Below are positions 27,975 to 37,700 of a stretch of 64,000 bases of DNA, in pieces. The notes under the pieces were generated by a model. It was not told where the DNA came from, searched no databases, and worked only from the letters and a program-made list of their open reading frames with translations. Source of the stretch: Parabacteroides timonensis (GTDB taxonomy: Bacteria > Bacteroidota > Bacteroidia > Bacteroidales > Tannerellaceae). The stretch spans positions 124,001 through 188,000 of the forward strand of contig NZ_LT669941.1 of NCBI RefSeq assembly GCF_900128505.1. The letters are read 5' to 3'. Positions within the stretch are counted from its first letter, which is position 1, and every line of letters starts with the position of its first letter. Position numbers and translations under genes: made by a program.

Positions 27975-28631
27975 ATGCCAGCAGTTTACAGGATGGAGAA
28001 GAACCCGCCGAAAAAGGGGGCGAGCCAAAAAGTAGTCTTGCACCCCCGTATCATTCCCAGGGGGACAGTGAGCACAGAAGAAGTTATCGAAGAAGCCTCT
28101 TCGCGATCCACTTATTCACGGGGGGATTTGCAGGGTGCCGTCCGGCTGATTGCCGATGTGTTGAAGAAGAAGTTGAAAGACGGGTATAATGTGTCTCTGG
28201 ATGGCATCGGTTATTTCAGTGTCTCTTTGCAGTCGCGTCCGGTTGAAGATAAAAAGGAGCTGCGCAGTGAGTCGGTAGATTTTAAGAATGTGAATTTCCG
28301 TTGCTGTGCCCAGTTGAAACGTGAACTGAAGACGATGAGGCTGGAGCGTTACAAAGAACCCCAAAAAGCCGAATTTTCGGAAGAAGAGAAAGAGCGGAGG
28401 TTATTCAGGTATCTGGATCGCAATGCTTATATTACTACGCTGGTCTATCAGGGTCTGATGGGCTGTACGGAATATATGGCGCGGAAAGAACTTAAGCAAT
28501 TTGTAGCCGACGGCCTCCTGATGGAAAACGGTACCCGCCGTATGTGTATCTATGTCAAACCGCCCGAACCGGAGGAGCTGCCGGATACGTTGGTGGTGGA
28601 GTCGAATATAAGGGAGCTTCAACCAGGTTGA
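27975..28631 (+). CDS. HU-HIG-type DNA-binding protein with winged helix
   Basis: A 218-aa protein. Residues about 20-125 form an HU/IHF-like fold (YSRGDLQGAVRLIADVLKKK, GYNVSLDGIGYFSVSL), and residues about 135-195 resemble a winged helix (RNAYITTLVYQGLMGCTEYMARKELKQF). This is the HU domain fused to wHTH known in Bacteroidota (HU-HIG). Such genes commonly neighbour BT4734/VirE-type ATPase genes, here divergent at 320 bp. Probably a nucleoid-type or regulatory DNA-binding protein; the palindrome in its leader suggests self-regulation. It lies inside the segment that would be turned round by recombination between sites 25271 and 34633. Confidence 0.85.
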   Translation: MPAVYRMEKNPPKKGASQKVVLHPRIIPRGTVSTEEVIEEASSRSTYSRGDLQGAVRLIADVLKKKLKDGYNVSLDGIGYFSVSLQSRPVEDKKELRSESVDFKNVNFRCCAQLKRELKTMRLERYKEPQKAEFSEEEKERRLFRYLDRNAYITTLVYQGLMGCTEYMARKELKQFVADGLLMENGTRRMCIYVKPPEPEELPDTLVVESNIRELQPG

Positions 28632-28640
28632 AGCATAAAA

Positions 28641-28680
28641 GAAAAGGTGACGCCGTCTTGTTGAGACGGCGTCACCTTTC
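28641..28680 (+). terminator. Strong terminator between converging genes
   Basis: GAAAAGGTGACGCCGTCT pairs with AGACGGCGTCACCTTTC around TGTTG: a 17-bp stem. It ends the HU-HIG transcript and can stop the converging susCD transcript. It shares GGTGACGCC with the hairpin at 25541. Confidence 0.9.
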
Positions 28681-28698
28681 TATAGATTGAATATCGGA

Positions 28699-28722
28699 CT
28701 GTTTCTGTTATTCAAGAAACAG
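28699..28722 (-). other. Hairpin at the 3' end of the susCD paralogue 2 operon
   Basis: CTGTTTCT (28699-28706) pairs perfectly with AGAAACAG (28715-28722), 7 bases beyond the SusD stop codon. No T-run; it may protect the mRNA end. Confidence 0.4.
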
Positions 28723-28729
28723 GTGAACC

Positions 28730-30640
28730 TTATTCTTTCAGACCTTCTCCCCATTGAGGGGCTCCCTTGTCCTGCCATACACGTTCTGCATTCAAAGTCG
28801 GACCGTTCGGACCAGCAGCTGTAGGTGTGAAACCTTGACGTTGGAAAGCATCAACTTTGTTTTGATACATCAAGTCTGTTTCCAAAGGAAGTCCTGTATC
28901 CAATCGACGAGGAATACTTGTAACCGGAACCAATGAGAAATCTTCACGTGAAATTAAATTCGAACCAAACTTGGGTAAACCTGTGCGACGAGAGGTTACA
29001 TACAATTCATCCGGATAAAGCGTATAATTCAACATTTGCTGGATATACACTTTTTCTAATTGCTCTTCTGTACTTCCTGTCAGTTTATAATCTTCATTCT
29101 CCATCATTGTATCGATTTCGCCATCTTTCAGTTCAATAGAAACTTCATGTGGGTCGTAATCGTAAGTTGTACCATAATAAGCAATCTGGTTCAATTCAGC
29201 CAGCTTATCATATTCTTCAACAGAGAATCGAATACCACGGTTATAATAAAACTCTGCAGATTGAGGTAAGTTTGCACCTAACAGTTTAAATTCAGCTAAG
29301 AACAGGTTTGCTTCTGCAGCACCAAGATATAAACCATACCAAGGACGATCTTCTGTTTTTTCAATAACCGGTCCACCCGGAGGTGTCGGCATTGTAAAGG
29401 TATAGTTACGACCAATAACCATCTGACGTTGGAACATAGAATAAGGAACATAAGATTTACTTGCCGTACCTCCTACTTCTGTCAATCTAAAACGAGTTTC
29501 AGGTTTGAAATAATCTCCGTATAAAGCAGCGTTATCCTGTGCATTGAACTCTACAGGTATACCATAATAACGAACCCAAGGTTCACCCATACCTTTCCAT
29601 GCTACAAACTGTTTCTTACCGTTTGCATCTGTTGTATACTCAACATTTTTCTCTACAAAAGAGGGAATTGCTCTATCCTGATCATAAAAAGCCTGTATGA
29701 TAATGGAATTCCATTCATTCTTGCTGTAACAGAAACGAACGCGAGGGTCTTTATTCTCTAGCATGAAATCAAGCACACGCTGACTGCCAGCTGTAGATTC
29801 CAAGAATCCGTTACTCCAGTGGTAAACATAGTCGTTAGAACTTGTGTTAGTCATAGCTTTATTGAATAACATCGCATCATTTGCACTGTCGATATAACCA
29901 CAAGAAGCAGAAGCGACTTGCTGTGCTATTTCTAATGCGCGCGATTTATTTTGAATAACCAGGCGAGATGCAATACGAAGTTTCACCGTGTTAGCCAATT
30001 TAGCCCATTTAGCAACATCCCCGTTGTAAACAACATCTTGTGTTGATAGTTCAATCTGGTTTGTTGATGTTGTCAGTGTATTAATAGCAGCATCCAACTG
30101 ATTCAACCAAAGGTCATATAAACTTTCAATGGTATCATAAGCTGGTGTTAATGTACCTCCGTGAATAGCCTTGGCTGCATCTGTAAATGGAGTATCCCCA
30201 TACATATCTGTGTCGAAAATACCTAAGTAAGCAGTCAAGACATCCAGACAAGCGCTAATGTTTGCATATTTAGCGGCCTCTTCTTCACTTAATGTTGAAC
30301 GATAGTGTTCCAAATCACGAACATATTTTAGTGTCTCCAGATATTGTGTTCCCTGTTGTCCGGTAGCTGTCGTTGTTGTAAATGTTGAAGTAAATCCGCT
30401 AGTCGGTGTCGCCATCTGCGCCCATGAATACATCATCGGGGCATTGTAGAACCAATACAAATATCCAGAAGGTTCAAATTTTAATACGGCTTGAGCAAAA
30501 AGGTAGGTCGGCTCTGCTGTTGTAACTTGCGATGGGCTTGAGTTGATATCCGAAAAATCATCCCGGCAGCTACTTGTGAGTGCGGTTACCCCCATTAAAG
30601 CAGCAACCAATATCTTTTTTGAATTATTTATCTTTTTCAT
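28730..30640 (-). CDS. SusD-like outer-membrane lipoprotein (paralogue 2)
   Basis: From ATG 30640 the product is 636 aa: MKKINNSKKILVAALMGV, lipobox LTSSC, then RDDFSDINSSPSQ. A longer frame starting at 30673 would overlap the susC stop, but the 30640 start has AAGG 12 bases upstream and a proper signal peptide. The C-terminus AERVWQDKGAPQWGEGLKE matches the other SusD-like_2 proteins here. It is 19 bp downstream of its SusC partner. Unlike paralogues 1 and 3, no third gene follows; the VirE/HU cassette begins instead. Confidence 0.93.
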   Translation of the reverse strand: MKKINNSKKILVAALMGVTALTSSCRDDFSDINSSPSQVTTAEPTYLFAQAVLKFEPSGYLYWFYNAPMMYSWAQMATPTSGFTSTFTTTTATGQQGTQYLETLKYVRDLEHYRSTLSEEEAAKYANISACLDVLTAYLGIFDTDMYGDTPFTDAAKAIHGGTLTPAYDTIESLYDLWLNQLDAAINTLTTSTNQIELSTQDVVYNGDVAKWAKLANTVKLRIASRLVIQNKSRALEIAQQVASASCGYIDSANDAMLFNKAMTNTSSNDYVYHWSNGFLESTAGSQRVLDFMLENKDPRVRFCYSKNEWNSIIIQAFYDQDRAIPSFVEKNVEYTTDANGKKQFVAWKGMGEPWVRYYGIPVEFNAQDNAALYGDYFKPETRFRLTEVGGTASKSYVPYSMFQRQMVIGRNYTFTMPTPPGGPVIEKTEDRPWYGLYLGAAEANLFLAEFKLLGANLPQSAEFYYNRGIRFSVEEYDKLAELNQIAYYGTTYDYDPHEVSIELKDGEIDTMMENEDYKLTGSTEEQLEKVYIQQMLNYTLYPDELYVTSRRTGLPKFGSNLISREDFSLVPVTSIPRRLDTGLPLETDLMYQNKVDAFQRQGFTPTAAGPNGPTLNAERVWQDKGAPQWGEGLKE

Positions 30641-30659
30641 ATTCTTATTACCTTGTATT

Positions 30660-33600
30660 TTAGAAACCAACATTTAGTGTAAACATATAGCTGGCTGTCA
30701 AACCACTGAAAGAACGAACACGGAATTCAGAAGCAGAAGTACCACGTACAGATTCCGGATTCGATTTATTAGGCATTGAGTTCAGCAAATAACCTAAGTT
30801 ACGTCCTGTAAACGAAAGGTTCAAGCTTTTAGCATGGAACTTTTCACAGAAACTTTTTGGAACGCGATAGCTTAATGACAGTTCACGCAAAGCGATATAG
30901 TTTAGTTTCTTATACCAACTATCATTAATTGTTCCTTGTGCAAATCCGTTAGAGAAGAAATGCCATGCTGAACCATGCTGCGGGTCTACCAGTCCTTTGT
31001 CATACAAAGCCTGATAAGTCTCGCCACCATCTGCAACCGTATATGTGGTTCCATCAGGTAATGGCAGAGAAGTTCCACCTTCAACCAAACCAACAGGTAT
31101 CAAACCATCATGATAAGTCTTTCCATCCCAAATAGAAGTATATGTCATACCACCATGTTCTGAGTCGCGCCATTTTAATGAAGTTTCTGTCATACCATAC
31201 GCCGTACCGTAACGGTCACCATAAGAGGCTACATAACCACCAAAACGCATATCGAATGAAGCACTTAAACTCCAATCTTTGTATCTCAAAGTTGTATTAA
31301 TCGAACCTAAGAAATCAGGAACCAGTGAACCGACAATTTCTGCAGTTCCTGAACGTTTATAATACATTGCATGCATAGCACCGTACTGAGTCACAGCATC
31401 TAATACTGGTAAACCTGTAGCTTCATCAACTTTTGGTTTAGAGTCGGTCATCAACAGACCATAAGATTCACCAACTTTGGCAACAGAAGCAACACGGAAG
31501 TTACCTCCACTTACTTGACCATCCAGTGTTATATAATCGGCTACATTTTCATGTAGTTCTACTATTTTACTTGTGTTCTTTGTATAAGTAAAATTCAAAT
31601 CCCACTGCCAATCATCGTTTTGATATGGAGTTGTATTCAATGCGATTTCCACACCTTTATTTTGAATGTTACCGGCATTGATTAACTGCTGGCTAATACC
31701 TGATACATAAGGAACATCAATTGTCATGATCTGGTCTTTTGTATTTTCCTTATAATAAGTCAAATCGACACCAATACGGTTGTTTATAAAGCGCCAGTCC
31801 AAACCAATTTCCCACGCATTTTTACGTTCCGGTTTCAAATCCTGCGAATATGCCTTTGACGGTAATTCCAAGGCATAAATATTTGTTCCATTTGTTGTTG
31901 TAGAAGTATTCAACGAATAAGCGGAGTTGATGATATAAGCTTCTGTATCATTACCTACCTGTGCCCATGAACCACGAACCTTAGCAAAGGAAATCCATTC
32001 CGGAAGTTGATCACGGAATGTAGAAGAGATCAACCAAGAACCGTTTACTGACGGATAGAAATAAGAATAGTTACCATGTCTGTCAGAATATACTAATGAA
32101 GAAGACCAGTCATTACGTCCGGTAACATCTACGAACACCTGATCTCTCCAACTAGCACTAGCCTGGAAAGCAACAGATAACATACGTTTTTCATACTGAA
32201 GCTTACCCTTGTATGTAATCTGGTTGATGGAGTTCTCGATAAAATATTGATTCGGAATAACCAAACCGCCATTTGTGTTCATATCCATGGTCTGTTCGAA
32301 GTTGTTGTAGTATTCACCACGTAAGAAACCTCCGAAAGTCCAATCACCAACTTGTTTATTCACAGTAAACATAGCATTGAAGTTGGTCTGTTCTTTATTA
32401 TATAAACCTAATGCATAGTAACCGGATTTCGTATTGGCATATCCTGTACCCGGTTGTTTACTTTCATAACGTTTATAATAATAGTTGTAGTTACCTTCAG
32501 CACGGAACTTTAACCAGTCAAGGATATCTATATTCAGGATTAATCCGGGACGAACAGAAGTTTCTTTCTGCGAATATTCATTTTCAAAAATATTCCACCA
32601 TAATCCGATACCTGGAATATTAGCATATTCATCACCATAGTCAGAGCTAGCCAAACCGCCGTGTGAACCTTTATAGCGGGTTCTCCAGTAGCGGGTGTCA
32701 TACAAACCACCGAACGGACCTTGGTTTACATCTACAAAATATTCACCAATATTAGGTTGTGCATTTTTCGGATTTGAGTTAGCAAAGGTAATAGATGCTT
32801 CCAATTCAACCTTATTTGTAATCTTATGGGAAGCTTTTGCCATGAAAGATAAACGCTGGAAGCTATTGTTCGGTAATGTGCCGTTTGCATATTTGTAAGA
32901 AAGGGAGGTGTAGAAAGAGGTCTTTTCGTTTGAACCGCTGACAGAGATATTCGTATTCGAGTTTACTCCCAGGTCGTAGGCATCTTTCATATTGTTCTTA
33001 TACGGACTGTAGACGCCCATAGAACCATCCCACATTTCGATTGCTGAACCGTCATATTTCGGTCCCCAGTGACGTCCGCTGGCACCGATCAATGTATGCT
33101 GTCCTGCGCTGTTCAGCATGAACTGACCGATGTTGTCCCATTTATAGTAGTTACCAGAACCGTCTGTCTGGCCGTAAGAAACGTTACCAGCATATTGTCC
33201 CGGTCCGTATTCATACTGCAGATTCGGTTGTTTATACATATGGTCGATACCGACAGTCTGGGAGAAATTGATACCCAGGCCATTCATGCCTTTGCCGCTT
33301 TTTGTCGTAATAACGACAGCACCATTCAGACCGCGTGAACCGTAAAGAGCGGTTGCAGCAGCTCCCTTCAATACAGAGATGGATTCGAAATCGTCCGGAT
33401 TCAAGTTTTTCAGTTCGTTACCATAGTCGGCGTCGGTCGTGGAATATTCAGGATCTCCGTCTTTAATTCCGTTATCCAGGATAACACCGTCTACGACGTA
33501 TATAGGCTGGTTGTTCGCTCCTAATGTAGAAGCACCGCGAATCAAAATTTTGGAAGAACCGAACATACCACCATCAGAACCGGAGATTTCCACACCTGCT

Positions 33601-34082
33601 ACCTTCCCTTGCAAAGCGGATACCGGGTTGATGACATTCTTATTCAAGTCGTCGCCTTTCATTTCTGTCATGGCGTACCCCAAAGCTTTCGTCGAACGTT
33701 TCATACCTAAAGCCGTCACAACGACTTCGTCCAGTTTCTGAGTGTCTTCTGCTAATTTTATCTGCAGAGATGCTTGTCCTGTGTACTGAATTTCCTGAGT
33801 GGCATATCCTATAAAAGAGACCTGGATGATGTCACCATTGTTTACTCCCTCCAATGTAAAATTACCGTCCATGTCAGTAATATTACCGTTGGTTGTTCCT
33901 TTCACTACGACAGATGCTCCGGCAACAGGACCGAATTCATCTTCAACTGTTCCTGTGACTTTCCCGCTTTGCTGAGAAAAATTCACTTCCGGCCTAACAG
34001 GTGTTGTTTCGGCATATACTTTAGGTAAGCATAAGGCGCCAGCAAACAAAATTAAGCCAACTGGTTTAAAGTTTTTCAACAT
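30660..34082 (-). CDS. SusC/RagA-type TonB-dependent receptor (paralogue 2)
   Basis: An 1140-aa importer, close to paralogue 1 along its whole length (for example NRIGVDLTYYKENTKDQIM, GLVDPQH..AWH and the RNLGYLLNSMPNKSNPESVRGTSASEFRVRSF end). Signal peptide MLKNFKPVGLILFAGALCL, CarboxypepD_reg-like domain, LDEVVVTALGMKRSTK and plug as in the family. The leader has ACCATCAATTATG, a CGCCAAA box 30 nt from the start and a 15-bp palindrome 127 nt upstream (34210-34224). No TAnnTTTG faces this gene in the present orientation. Divergent from paralogue 3 across the putative invertible segment. Confidence 0.95.
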   Translation of the reverse strand: MLKNFKPVGLILFAGALCLPKVYAETTPVRPEVNFSQQSGKVTGTVEDEFGPVAGASVVVKGTTNGNITDMDGNFTLEGVNNGDIIQVSFIGYATQEIQYTGQASLQIKLAEDTQKLDEVVVTALGMKRSTKALGYAMTEMKGDDLNKNVINPVSALQGKVAGVEISGSDGGMFGSSKILIRGASTLGANNQPIYVVDGVILDNGIKDGDPEYSTTDADYGNELKNLNPDDFESISVLKGAAATALYGSRGLNGAVVITTKSGKGMNGLGINFSQTVGIDHMYKQPNLQYEYGPGQYAGNVSYGQTDGSGNYYKWDNIGQFMLNSAGQHTLIGASGRHWGPKYDGSAIEMWDGSMGVYSPYKNNMKDAYDLGVNSNTNISVSGSNEKTSFYTSLSYKYANGTLPNNSFQRLSFMAKASHKITNKVELEASITFANSNPKNAQPNIGEYFVDVNQGPFGGLYDTRYWRTRYKGSHGGLASSDYGDEYANIPGIGLWWNIFENEYSQKETSVRPGLILNIDILDWLKFRAEGNYNYYYKRYESKQPGTGYANTKSGYYALGLYNKEQTNFNAMFTVNKQVGDWTFGGFLRGEYYNNFEQTMDMNTNGGLVIPNQYFIENSINQITYKGKLQYEKRMLSVAFQASASWRDQVFVDVTGRNDWSSSLVYSDRHGNYSYFYPSVNGSWLISSTFRDQLPEWISFAKVRGSWAQVGNDTEAYIINSAYSLNTSTTTNGTNIYALELPSKAYSQDLKPERKNAWEIGLDWRFINNRIGVDLTYYKENTKDQIMTIDVPYVSGISQQLINAGNIQNKGVEIALNTTPYQNDDWQWDLNFTYTKNTSKIVELHENVADYITLDGQVSGGNFRVASVAKVGESYGLLMTDSKPKVDEATGLPVLDAVTQYGAMHAMYYKRSGTAEIVGSLVPDFLGSINTTLRYKDWSLSASFDMRFGGYVASYGDRYGTAYGMTETSLKWRDSEHGGMTYTSIWDGKTYHDGLIPVGLVEGGTSLPLPDGTTYTVADGGETYQALYDKGLVDPQHGSAWHFFSNGFAQGTINDSWYKKLNYIALRELSLSYRVPKSFCEKFHAKSLNLSFTGRNLGYLLNSMPNKSNPESVRGTSASEFRVRSFSGLTASYMFTLNVGF

Positions 34083-34106
34083 AATTGATGGTTTTTAAAA
34101 TACTTC

Positions 34107-34131
34107 AGTGCTCTTTGGCGTAAAAAGCACT
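34107..34131 (-). promoter_or_regulatory. Leader hairpin with CGCCAAA box, susC paralogue 2
   Basis: AGTGCT (34107-34112) pairs with AGCACT (34126-34131); CGCCAAAG lies in the loop in gene orientation, 30 nt before the ATG. Confidence 0.45.
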
Positions 34132-34209
34132 TTTGAACTTGTTTTGATATAAAAATACAGAGGCTTTACTATTGAACGCCTAGGTAATTTGGCGTTTTAT
34201 GGCGTTTGT

Positions 34210-34224
34210 AGTTCTAAAAGAACT
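34210..34224 (-). promoter_or_regulatory. Candidate recombination site (copy B)
   Basis: AGTTCTAAAAGAACT, a perfect 6-bp palindrome around AAA. Opposite in core orientation to the copy at 34633. It is 127 nt upstream of susC paralogue 2. Confidence 0.65.
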
Positions 34225-34489
34225 CACGCCAATTTCTTTAAGCAATAATTATGTATATAAACATTAAAATGAAATTACATCTTTCTTGGTATCTATTTGT
34301 TTATTAATAATTTATATCTATTTTCTTTGAATAGTGATAACCTGTTTGTAGATTTAGCAACCCCAAAAAGAAAAAGCGTTTTTATATCCGATTTTTGAAC
34401 TAAAAATGCAAGCTTTAGATATGTTAATAAAAAAATATAAGGAAAATAAACTGAGCAAAAAACGTAAGGCTATTTAACATATACGATAA

Positions 34490-34506
34490 AAATCAAACCT
34501 TGATTT
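34490..34506. other. Small perfect palindrome inside the putative invertible segment
   Basis: AAATCAA, ACC, TTGATTT: 7-bp arms around 3 bases, about 100 bp before the -7 element. Possible binding site of an activator that would travel with the promoter. Confidence 0.3.
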
Positions 34507-34603
34507 AACTTAATAACGATTGAATATTGTTAGCCAATGTGTTAAAAACAGAATTGCTTGATATTTTTTTGACGAAAAATAACACTGAGTAATAATTATT
34601 TCA

Positions 34604-34611
34604 TATATTTG
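34604..34611 (+). promoter_or_regulatory. -7 element inside the putative invertible segment
   Basis: TATATTTG matches TAnnTTTG and lies 21 bases before the right-hand palindrome, reading into susC paralogue 3. No good -33 TTG is found at 19-22 bases upstream (nearest TTTG at 34568), so it may need an activator. Confidence 0.5.
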
Positions 34612-34632
34612 TCGCGGATATAAAATGTACAG

Positions 34633-34647
34633 AGTTCTTTTAGAACT
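34633..34647 (+). promoter_or_regulatory. Candidate recombination site (copy C)
   Basis: AGTTCTTTTAGAACT, 127 nt upstream of the susC paralogue 3 start and just downstream of the -7 element, so it would be in the 5' untranslated region. Its core is TTT on the plus strand, inverted relative to copies at 25271 and 34210. Confidence 0.65.
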
Positions 34648-34731
34648 AAGTAATAACGCCAACAAAAAAATTCGCCAAGTTCTAAATAATCACTGTAAAT
34701 TGTATCCACACTAGTATAAAGACTCTTGTTT

Positions 34732-34739
34732 CGCCAAAA
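34732..34739 (+). promoter_or_regulatory. CGCCAAA box in the leader of susC paralogue 3
   Basis: CGCCAAAA, 35 nt before the ATG. ACAGTG at 34739-34744 can pair with CACTGT at 34691-34696, and GTTT with AAAC closely flanks the box, so it may again sit in a loop. Confidence 0.4.
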
Positions 34740-34774
34740 CAGTGTCTATTTATGTTCAAATAAAACCATCAATT

Positions 34775-37700
34775 ATGTTGAAAAACTTTAAGCCTGTCAG
34801 CTTAGTACTGATCGCTGGTGCATTAAGCCTCCCCATGGGCGCTTATGCAGACTTATTACCAGCTAGGCCTGGTACCTCTATTTCCCAACAAAACGGAAAA
34901 GTAACAGGTACGGTAGAAGATGATTTCGGTCCTGTTGCCGGAGCATCAGTTGTTGTTAAAGGAACTACTAATGGTAATATTACCGACATGGACGGTAATT
35001 TTACATTGGAAGGAGTAAAGAGTGGTGATATCATCCAGATCTCTTTTATCGGTTACTCTACCCAGGAAATTAAATACACTGGGCAGGAGTCTATTTCTGT
35101 TAAGTTGCTGGAAGATACTCAGAAGTTGGACGAAGTAGTTGTTACTGCTTTGGGTATGAAGCGTTCAGAAAAAGCCTTGGGCTATGCTGTAACGGAATTG
35201 AAAGGTGATGAATTAAGAACAAATGCGATTAACCCTGTTGCCTCTTTACAAGGTAAAGTGGCTGGTGTTGAAATTGCAGCTTCTGATGGTGGTATGTTCG
35301 GTGCAACGAAAATCCAGATTCGTGGTGCATCAACATTGAATGGTAATAACCAGCCTATTTATGTGGTTGACGGCGTTATTTTATCCAATGATTTGTCCGG
35401 AACAGGTTCTTCCGACTGGGATTCAAACGCTAATGACTATGGTAATATGCTGAAGAACTTAAACCCGGACGATTTCGAAACCGTATCAGTTCTTAAAGGT
35501 GCAGCTGCAACAGCTCTTTATGGTTCACGTGGTTTGAACGGTGCTGTCGTTATCACAACTAAAAGTGGTAAAGGGGCTACCGGTTTCGGTGTTTCTGTAT
35601 CACAAACATTTGGTTTGGATAAAGCACATGGTGGTATGCAACGCCAGATGTTGTATGGCCCGGGTACTATCGGCGGTGATATCTCTTATGGTGAAGTAAA
35701 TGCTGACGGTTCATTCAAAAAATGGGATCAGAATCAGTTCCGTTTGAACTCTGCAGGTTCACCTACTTTGATCGGTGCTGAAACAATGTTGTGGGGACCC
35801 AGATACGATGGTCGCCAGATTGAAAATTATGATGGTACATCCATTCCTTATTCTCCGATCGAAAGCAATATGTCCGATGCTTATCAGTTAGGACTTAACT
35901 CTAATACGAACGTTGCGGTTCGAGGAGGTAATGAAACAACTAATTATTATTCTTCAATCTCCTATAAGAAAGCAAAAGGTATTGTTGAAAATAATGACTT
36001 CGAACGTTATTCTTTATTGTTGAAGGGATCTCATAAGATTAGTGACCGTGTAGATGTGAACGCATCTATCAGTTTTGCAAACTCAACACCGAAAAATGCA
36101 CAACGTAATATTGGTGAAAGTTTTGCAACAGGTACCTATTCGACTATATACGATACGAAATATTTCCGCGATAAATATTGGGGAGATCTTCACAATGGTA
36201 TGGCTAGTACTGACTATGGTGATAAGTATGGTAATGTTCCTGGTAAAACATTATGGTATGAAATCGATAATAACGATAAGACCCGTAAGGAAACAGTAGT
36301 ACGTCCGACTGTAGAAGTGAATGTGAAGATGTTGGATTGGTTATCTTTCCGTGCAGAAGGTAATATGAACTACTATTATACAAGTTGGGAAGACAAGCAA
36401 CTGGGTACTGGTTATAACCAGAAAGGTGGTTCTTATGAAATGGGACAGGAATATAATAAACAGGCAACATTCGGTGGTACATTCACTGTAAATAAAGATG
36501 TAAAAGACTTCCATATCGGTGGTTTCCTGCGTGGTGAATATTATACAACAAGCGGTGCAACACAAAATTCTAAAACAGATGGTGGTTTGGCTGTTCCCGG
36601 ACAGTGGTTTGTAGGTAACTCTATCAATACAACAAAGACAACAGCTGAGATCAAAAATACAAAACGTATGCTTTCTGTTGTTGCTGCTGCGAACCTTTCA
36701 TGGAAAAATCAGGTGTTCCTTGATATTACAGGACGTAATGACTGGTCATCTGGTTTGATCTATACGAACAAGACGGGTAACTATTCTTATTTCTATCCTT
36801 CAATCGGTGGTTCATGGTTGATTAACGAAACTTTCCGCGATCAAATGCCGGAATGGATCAATTTAGCTAAGATCCGTGGATCATGGGCACAGGTCGGTAA
36901 CGATGCTACTCCGTATTCTATCTATTCTTACTATACACTGGGATCTTTGTTGCAACCGGGTGGAACTAACATCTTCACAAATTATTGGAATGATGATAAT
37001 AAGAAGTTGTTTACTCCTAACCTGAAACCGGAACGTAAGAATTCCTGGGAAATAGGTATTGACTGGCGTATTTTAAATAGCCGAATTGCTTTGGACGCTA
37101 CTTATTATAAGGAAAATACGACAGACCAGATCATGACAATTGCAATTCCTTCTGAATCAGGTGTTAGCAAACAGTTGATCAATGCTGGTAATATCCAGAA
37201 CTCTGGTGTTGAAATTGCATTGAATACAATTCCATATAAAAATAAAGATTGGGAATGGACATTGGATTTCACATTTACAAAGAATACTAATAAGATTGTA
37301 GAACTCCATCCGAATGTAGCTAATTATATTGCTTTGGAAGGTGATGTCGCTTATGGTAACTATCGCGTAGGTTCGGTTGCTATGGTAGGTGGCTCTTATG
37401 GTATGCTGATGTCTGATGCTATGCCGAAAAAAAATGAAAATGGTCAGACTGTATTGACATGGCGTGATAACTATCGTGCAGCTTTTGCTCAGCGTAGTGG
37501 TGTTGCAGAAGAAGTTGGTAGTTTGGTTCCGAAGTTCATGGGATCTATTTCTACAGGTGTGACCTGGAAAGACCTGAGCTTGCGTGTAGCATTGGATGCT
37601 CGTATCGGAGGTAAGATTGCTTCTTATTCAAGCAAATATGGACAGGCTTACGGTTATACTGAAACTTCACTGGACTTCCGTGATGAAGCTCATGGCGGTC

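Larger units (their letters stand above)
34225..34632. other. Putative invertible promoter segment between divergent susC genes
   Basis: A 408-bp AT-rich, gene-free region bounded by inverted 15-bp palindromes. It holds one TAnnTTTG element (34604-34611) directed rightward, a 7-bp perfect palindrome AAATCAA/TTGATTT at 34490-34506, and no element directed leftward. If the boundary palindromes are recombination sites, flipping it would move the promoter from paralogue 3 to paralogue 2. The inversion itself is inference. Confidence 0.55.

Noticed and set aside
34083..34774. Local recombinase gene within the susC intergenic region
   Set aside because: No frame of useful length and no serine or tyrosine recombinase motifs; any invertase must be encoded elsewhere.
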